Source: Paenibacillus brevis
Lineage (GTDB): Bacteria > Bacillota > Bacilli > Paenibacillales > Paenibacillaceae
Length of the DNA stretch: 64,000 nucleotides
NCBI RefSeq assembly: GCF_018919145.1
Contig: NZ_JAHLQJ010000009.1
Span: forward strand, 124,001 to 188,000
Direction: 5' to 3'
This document shows, in pieces, positions 61,190-64,000 of the stretch (positions are counted from its first letter, which is position 1; every line of letters begins with the position of its first letter). The notes below the pieces were generated by a model. That model did not search any database and was not told the DNA's origin. It worked only from the letters and a program-made list of their open reading frames with translations. The position numbers and the translations under genes were made by a program.

Positions 61190-61651
61190 TAATTTACTAA
61201 GCCAGAAATAAGAGATAAATCAATTTAGTTTTAGGAGTGTATTGCTTATACAGATGTAGATATGGGGAATGATTTAGTACTCAAATACAAAATCAGAATC
61301 AGACAGCATCGCTACAAAAGCTGCAGCAAAGACTGCGTTAGAGATATTAGATGAGTATTATAACTAAATATGACTTAACGAAGAGATGAGTGTGCAGTGA
61401 ATGGATATTGGCTAGGCAATGCGAAAATTAGCAGTTGAATCCATTAACCAATGCCATTTCATCAATTCATTTACTACTTCTTCACAAAACCCGTATTTTG
61501 TACATATGTCTATTAGGCCATTCTTATCAAACATAATATTATGATTCAACTGTACAACGATAAAAAGTTCCTGCATATTTCGTTGCCAGAAAGGTTTAAC
61601 TCTCTGGCAACTTTAATTTCCACTCGCTGATCTATGCTCAGTCCCTCTCAT
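61190..61651. other. intergenic region with decayed coding fragments
   Basis: No intact gene. The plus strand has an open tail at 61278-61367 reading IATKAAAKTALEILDEYYN before a TAA. The minus strand holds the fragment at 61412-61576. A hairpin GTTGCCAGA/TCTGGCAAC (61582-61611) lies between fragments. Confidence 0.5.
61412..61576 (-). pseudogene. coding-like fragment of unknown origin
   Basis: A 54-codon open stretch beginning MQELFIVVQLNHNIMFDKNG and ending in KWHWLMDSTANFRIA has protein-like composition but no ribosome site, and frames upstream are broken by stops. It looks like the 3' end of a lost gene. No family is recognised. Confidence 0.4.
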
Positions 61652-61753
61652 CTATTCTAGGAGCTCTACATTAATGAACTCTGATATTTCCTCGTGATCA
61701 AACGGATTTGATACCATGGCGTTGTTAATCATTATCGTTGGAGTTTGTTTGTA
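61652..61753 (-). pseudogene. C-terminal remnant of a DsbA/thioredoxin-fold protein
   Basis: The minus strand encodes YKQTPTIMINNAMVSNPFDH and then EEISEFINVELLE before a TAG. The cis-proline motif TPTI and the following strand-helix are typical of the last ~34 residues of DsbA-family thioredoxin-fold proteins. An in-frame TAG lies immediately upstream and no start or active-site CxxC is present, so the 5' part is gone. Confidence 0.6.
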
Positions 61754-61771
61754 CTATATCTTCTTGTAACG

Positions 61772-62407
61772 TCAAAATGATCCGTATTCCTTCAGTTTGC
61801 GAAGCACAATTTTACGATACATGCCATTAAACAAAATAGGCGAGTCGTCCTCTATTCGTATCGCTTTTTGATAGGGCGCTACAACCTCCTCGAAGCGCCT
61901 CCCTATGTCCGTTCCTAACATCTTGATAACCGGGCGCAGGACACTTTTAATAACGGTCAATTTTTGTTCAGGGGGAATAAATTTATCAAAGATCACTATT
62001 TGTCCATCCAGACATGTAACCCTTATCATTTCTCGTAAGCATTGTTCAGGATTAGGAACTACCGACAAGATGAGATTGGCTATAATCAGATCAAAAGAAT
62101 CCTGTGGAAACGTCAGGTTCTGCGCATCCATCTCCAAAAGAGTAACTTGATGCGAGGCGTACTTCATTTTGGCTTTTTGAAGCATATCAGGTGACAGATC
62201 AATACCGGTGATTTCTACATTTTTATTCGTCAGGAACCGAACGTCTGCTCCCGTCCCGACGCCGACTAAAAGAATCTTTTGTTTGGGCTTCAGCTGTATA
62301 CTCTTAAAGACCTTCTTTCGAGCGACCAAAAACTGTCCAGAGTTGAAAAAGAAATCGTATAATGGAGCCCAAACTTTATAAATGAACTTATTCCAGTGGT
62401 TGTCCAA
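61772..62407 (-). CDS. class I SAM-dependent methyltransferase (PmtA/UbiE-like)
   Basis: 211 residues from a TTG at 62405-62407 behind AAGGGAG. The SAM-binding motif I is ILLVGVGTGADVRFL, the acidic end of strand 2 is ITGIDLSPDML, and motif post-I gives LEMDAQNLTFPQDSFDLIIANLILSVV. Overall pattern (YDFFFNSGQF..., QKILLVG) resembles PmtA phosphatidylethanolamine N-methyltransferase-like and UbiE-type enzymes. The substrate is open. Confidence 0.85.
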   Translation of the reverse strand: MDNHWNKFIYKVWAPLYDFFFNSGQFLVARKKVFKSIQLKPKQKILLVGVGTGADVRFLTNKNVEITGIDLSPDMLQKAKMKYASHQVTLLEMDAQNLTFPQDSFDLIIANLILSVVPNPEQCLREMIRVTCLDGQIVIFDKFIPPEQKLTVIKSVLRPVIKMLGTDIGRRFEEVVAPYQKAIRIEDDSPILFNGMYRKIVLRKLKEYGSF

Positions 62408-62558
62408 AAGCTCCCTTCTTTCCTACTCATTTTATTAGAACACTACTATGCTTAATATAACTGTAAAGCGGAAATAAAGGAATCACCAGTACTTCACCAT
62501 TCATTTATACAAAAAGGAAGAGATCGGCTGCTTTTCGTGTTGTGTGAACTTCTTCAAA

Positions 62559-62861
62559 TTATTCATTCACTTTTGTAAGTACACCATCTATGGCTTCGTA
62601 TTTTCTTTTTTCATTTTTTTCCATTTTATTCATTATCTCTTCTTCCAGGTTAATTCCCAGAAGTTCTGAAAGTCCTATTAAATAGAGTGCAACATCAGCC
62701 AACTCTTCCCCTAAATCGTCTTTCTTTTTCAGATAAGCTTCACAAGCTTCTGATAATTCACCATATATAAAGCAAAACTCTTGGTATATATCGGTAACAT
62801 TAAATCCTTTCGCAATTTTATTCTGATAGACTCTTTTTTGCAATTGTAATAAATCAACCAT
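62559..62861 (-). CDS. MazG-like nucleotide pyrophosphohydrolase
   Basis: 100 residues, a single all-alpha NTP-PPase domain. The metal-binding pattern is YGELSEACEAY ... LGEELADVALYLIGL (ExxE and ExxD). Such small MazG-like enzymes cleave the pyrophosphate of noncanonical or modified nucleotides. GGTGAGAATAAA precedes the ATG. The region is more A+T-rich than most of the window, as are its two upstream neighbours, hinting at a recently acquired stretch at ~60.1-62.9 kb. Confidence 0.82.
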   Translation of the reverse strand: MVDLLQLQKRVYQNKIAKGFNVTDIYQEFCFIYGELSEACEAYLKKKDDLGEELADVALYLIGLSELLGINLEEEIMNKMEKNEKRKYEAIDGVLTKVNE

Positions 62862-62977
62862 TTTATTCTCACCTACCCTATATATGAATTATATGATAGG
62901 AATATTTTACTATTAAGGATATATATCTGCCAGAGTAAATACTTCATTACATTAGCCCGACCATTAGTTTAACCCCA

Positions 62978-63025
62978 AACAGCCACAGCCATCTCCTCCC
63001 CAGCGGGCGGAAATGGCTGTGGCTG
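62978..63025. terminator. terminator hairpin downstream of rarD
   Basis: ACAGCCACAGCCAT (62978-62991) and ATGGCTGTGGCTGT (63012-63025) form a perfect 14-bp stem; the minus-strand T-run is TTTGGGG, so moderate. Confidence 0.75.
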
Positions 63026-63056
63026 TATCCACGTTACCGGGCAGACGTGTTTACTG

Positions 63057-63935
63057 TCAGCTCGCCTTTGCGAGTTTCGTGCCGCGAACCGATGCCGTGG
63101 CGTATACGACAAGCGCTGTCCAGATCAGCGCGAAGCCGATGAGAAGAACCGGCGAGACCGATTCCTTAAACACGAATATGCTAAGAAGCAGCATGATCGT
63201 CGGCCCGATGTATTGTACGAATCCGAGCGTGGACAGCGACATCCGGGCTGCTGCTCGCGCAAAGAAAAGCAGCGGTAGCGCCGTTACCACGCCGGAAAGA
63301 AGCAGCTCGACGAATGTGGACACAGGTAGCGTCCATGCCGTCGTCTTCCCCGCGGCGGCCAAATAGATCCAGTAGCCGAGCGCAACGGGCAGGACTACAG
63401 CCGTCTCCGACAGCAAGCCTACAGAAGCATCTTGTCCGATCTTCTTCTTCGCGAGGCCGTACAAACCAAAGGTCGCGGCCAGTGAAATTGAGATCCATGG
63501 GAACCGTCCGTAGTCGATGGCGATGATGAGCACCGCGGCGCCAGCGATGGCAATCGCGAGCCATTGGCCACGGCTTGGCTTCTCGCGAAGGAAGACTACC
63601 GCAAGCAGCACGTTCAGCAATGGGTTCAAATAATAACCTAGGCTCGTCTCGACGACATGGTCATTGTTGACCGCCCAGATGAAGATGAGCCAATTAGCAG
63701 CGATCAGCAGTCCGCTAGCGGTGAGTGACAGCAGAAGCGAGCGGCTAGCCGCAATCCGCTTCATGTCACCCCAGCGACGCTGGACTGCAACGAGAATGCC
63801 CATAAAGACGAACGACCAGACAACCCGATGTGACAGAATTTCGCCTGCCGGCACATCGTTAAACAACTTCCAATAAAGCGGGAGAACCCCCCACATGATA
63901 TACGCGATAATAGCGTTAACTAACCCACTGTTCAT
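63057..63935 (-). CDS. rarD: EamA-family transporter RarD
   Basis: 292 residues from the ATG at 63933-63935 behind AGAGGGAAGCAGATT; a GTG seven codons earlier lacks a good site. About ten membrane helices are visible. The RarD hallmarks WGVLPLYWKLFNDVPAGEILSHRVVWSFVFM and LIAANWLIFIWAVNNDHVVETSLGYYLNPL are complete, and the C-terminal half ends FVQYIGPTIMLLLSIFVFKES. RarD belongs to the drug/metabolite transporter superfamily; chloramphenicol sensitivity in E. coli gave the name, and its substrate is unknown. Confidence 0.93.
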   Translation of the reverse strand: MNSGLVNAIIAYIMWGVLPLYWKLFNDVPAGEILSHRVVWSFVFMGILVAVQRRWGDMKRIAASRSLLLSLTASGLLIAANWLIFIWAVNNDHVVETSLGYYLNPLLNVLLAVVFLREKPSRGQWLAIAIAGAAVLIIAIDYGRFPWISISLAATFGLYGLAKKKIGQDASVGLLSETAVVLPVALGYWIYLAAAGKTTAWTLPVSTFVELLLSGVVTALPLLFFARAAARMSLSTLGFVQYIGPTIMLLLSIFVFKESVSPVLLIGFALIWTALVVYATASVRGTKLAKAS

Positions 63936-64000
63936 AATCTGCTTCCCTCTTCTCACTCCGATGTCTTTACGAATTATACGCCTCGATCATCGTCTAAGTA

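Noticed and set aside
1..64000. CRISPR array, tRNA or rRNA genes
   Set aside because: No regularly spaced repeats, cloverleaf-like sequences or rRNA segments were recognised by eye; a dedicated scan could still find a tRNA.

Overview
The window looks like a chromosomal segment of an endospore-forming member of the Bacillales, most likely Paenibacillus or a close relative. Supporting signs are the spore germination genes (cwlJ-gerQ, sleB), XerS-type recombinase, KtrB, YwnB- and CatE-like proteins, strong AGGAGG ribosome binding sites, frequent TTG/GTG starts, and many strong intrinsic terminators between short operons. No rRNA, tRNA, CRISPR array, prophage or transposase gene was found. The genus is an inference from gene content, not from a marker gene.

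Layout: 1-2.3 kb carries the end of topB, a HAD hydrolase and an ArsR-like regulator. 2.4-7.2 kb is a tight five-gene operon: an ABC ATPase, an FG-GAP-like lipoprotein, a two-component pair and a GNAT acetyltransferase. 7.2-13.8 kb is the alpha-glucan locus: glgC divergent from glgB-glgA, then a convergent GH13 cyclomaltodextrinase-type enzyme. 14.1-16.4 kb is a polar amino acid ABC importer. 16.6-18.2 kb has a LysM-3D protein and a polysaccharide deacetylase. 18.4-21.7 kb is pyrK-pyrD-(LpdD-like)-moeA, followed by xerS and ldh. 24.5-29.2 kb has a second deacetylase, a seven-repeat beta-propeller lipoprotein, a small cysteine-rich protein, a DUF2500-like protein and an FAD oxidoreductase. 29.5-30.4 kb is the cwlJ-gerQ germination pair. 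30.46-31.14 kb is non-coding DNA bounded by long, nearly identical terminal inverted repeats.

31.3-41.5 kb holds housekeeping and transport genes (CNNM/CorC protein, DksA/TraR zinc finger, M29 aminopeptidase, KtrB, AI-2E family transporter, zinc alcohol dehydrogenase, isochorismatase-like hydrolase, AIM24 protein). 41.6-43.8 kb is an Rrf2 regulator with catE- and ywnB-like targets, linked by three copies of a 19-bp palindrome. 43.9-48.8 kb has a second GNAT, an ABC-F ATPase, copC-copD and sleB. 49-55.2 kb is a sugar-utilisation cluster (two Gfo/Idh/MocA oxidoreductases, two AraC regulators, a large GHL6-like glycosidase). 55.4-64 kb holds scattered single genes and, at 61.2-61.8 kb, a stretch of decayed gene fragments.

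The most interesting items are the 683-bp inverted-repeat-bounded element with its TGCA-rich core and a solo relative 8.7 kb away, the Rrf2 palindrome regulon, the ABC ATPase without an H-loop histidine embedded in a signalling operon, a Gfo/Idh/MocA protein with both family signatures altered, and a cysteine-rich small protein behind an FNR/CRP-like site.
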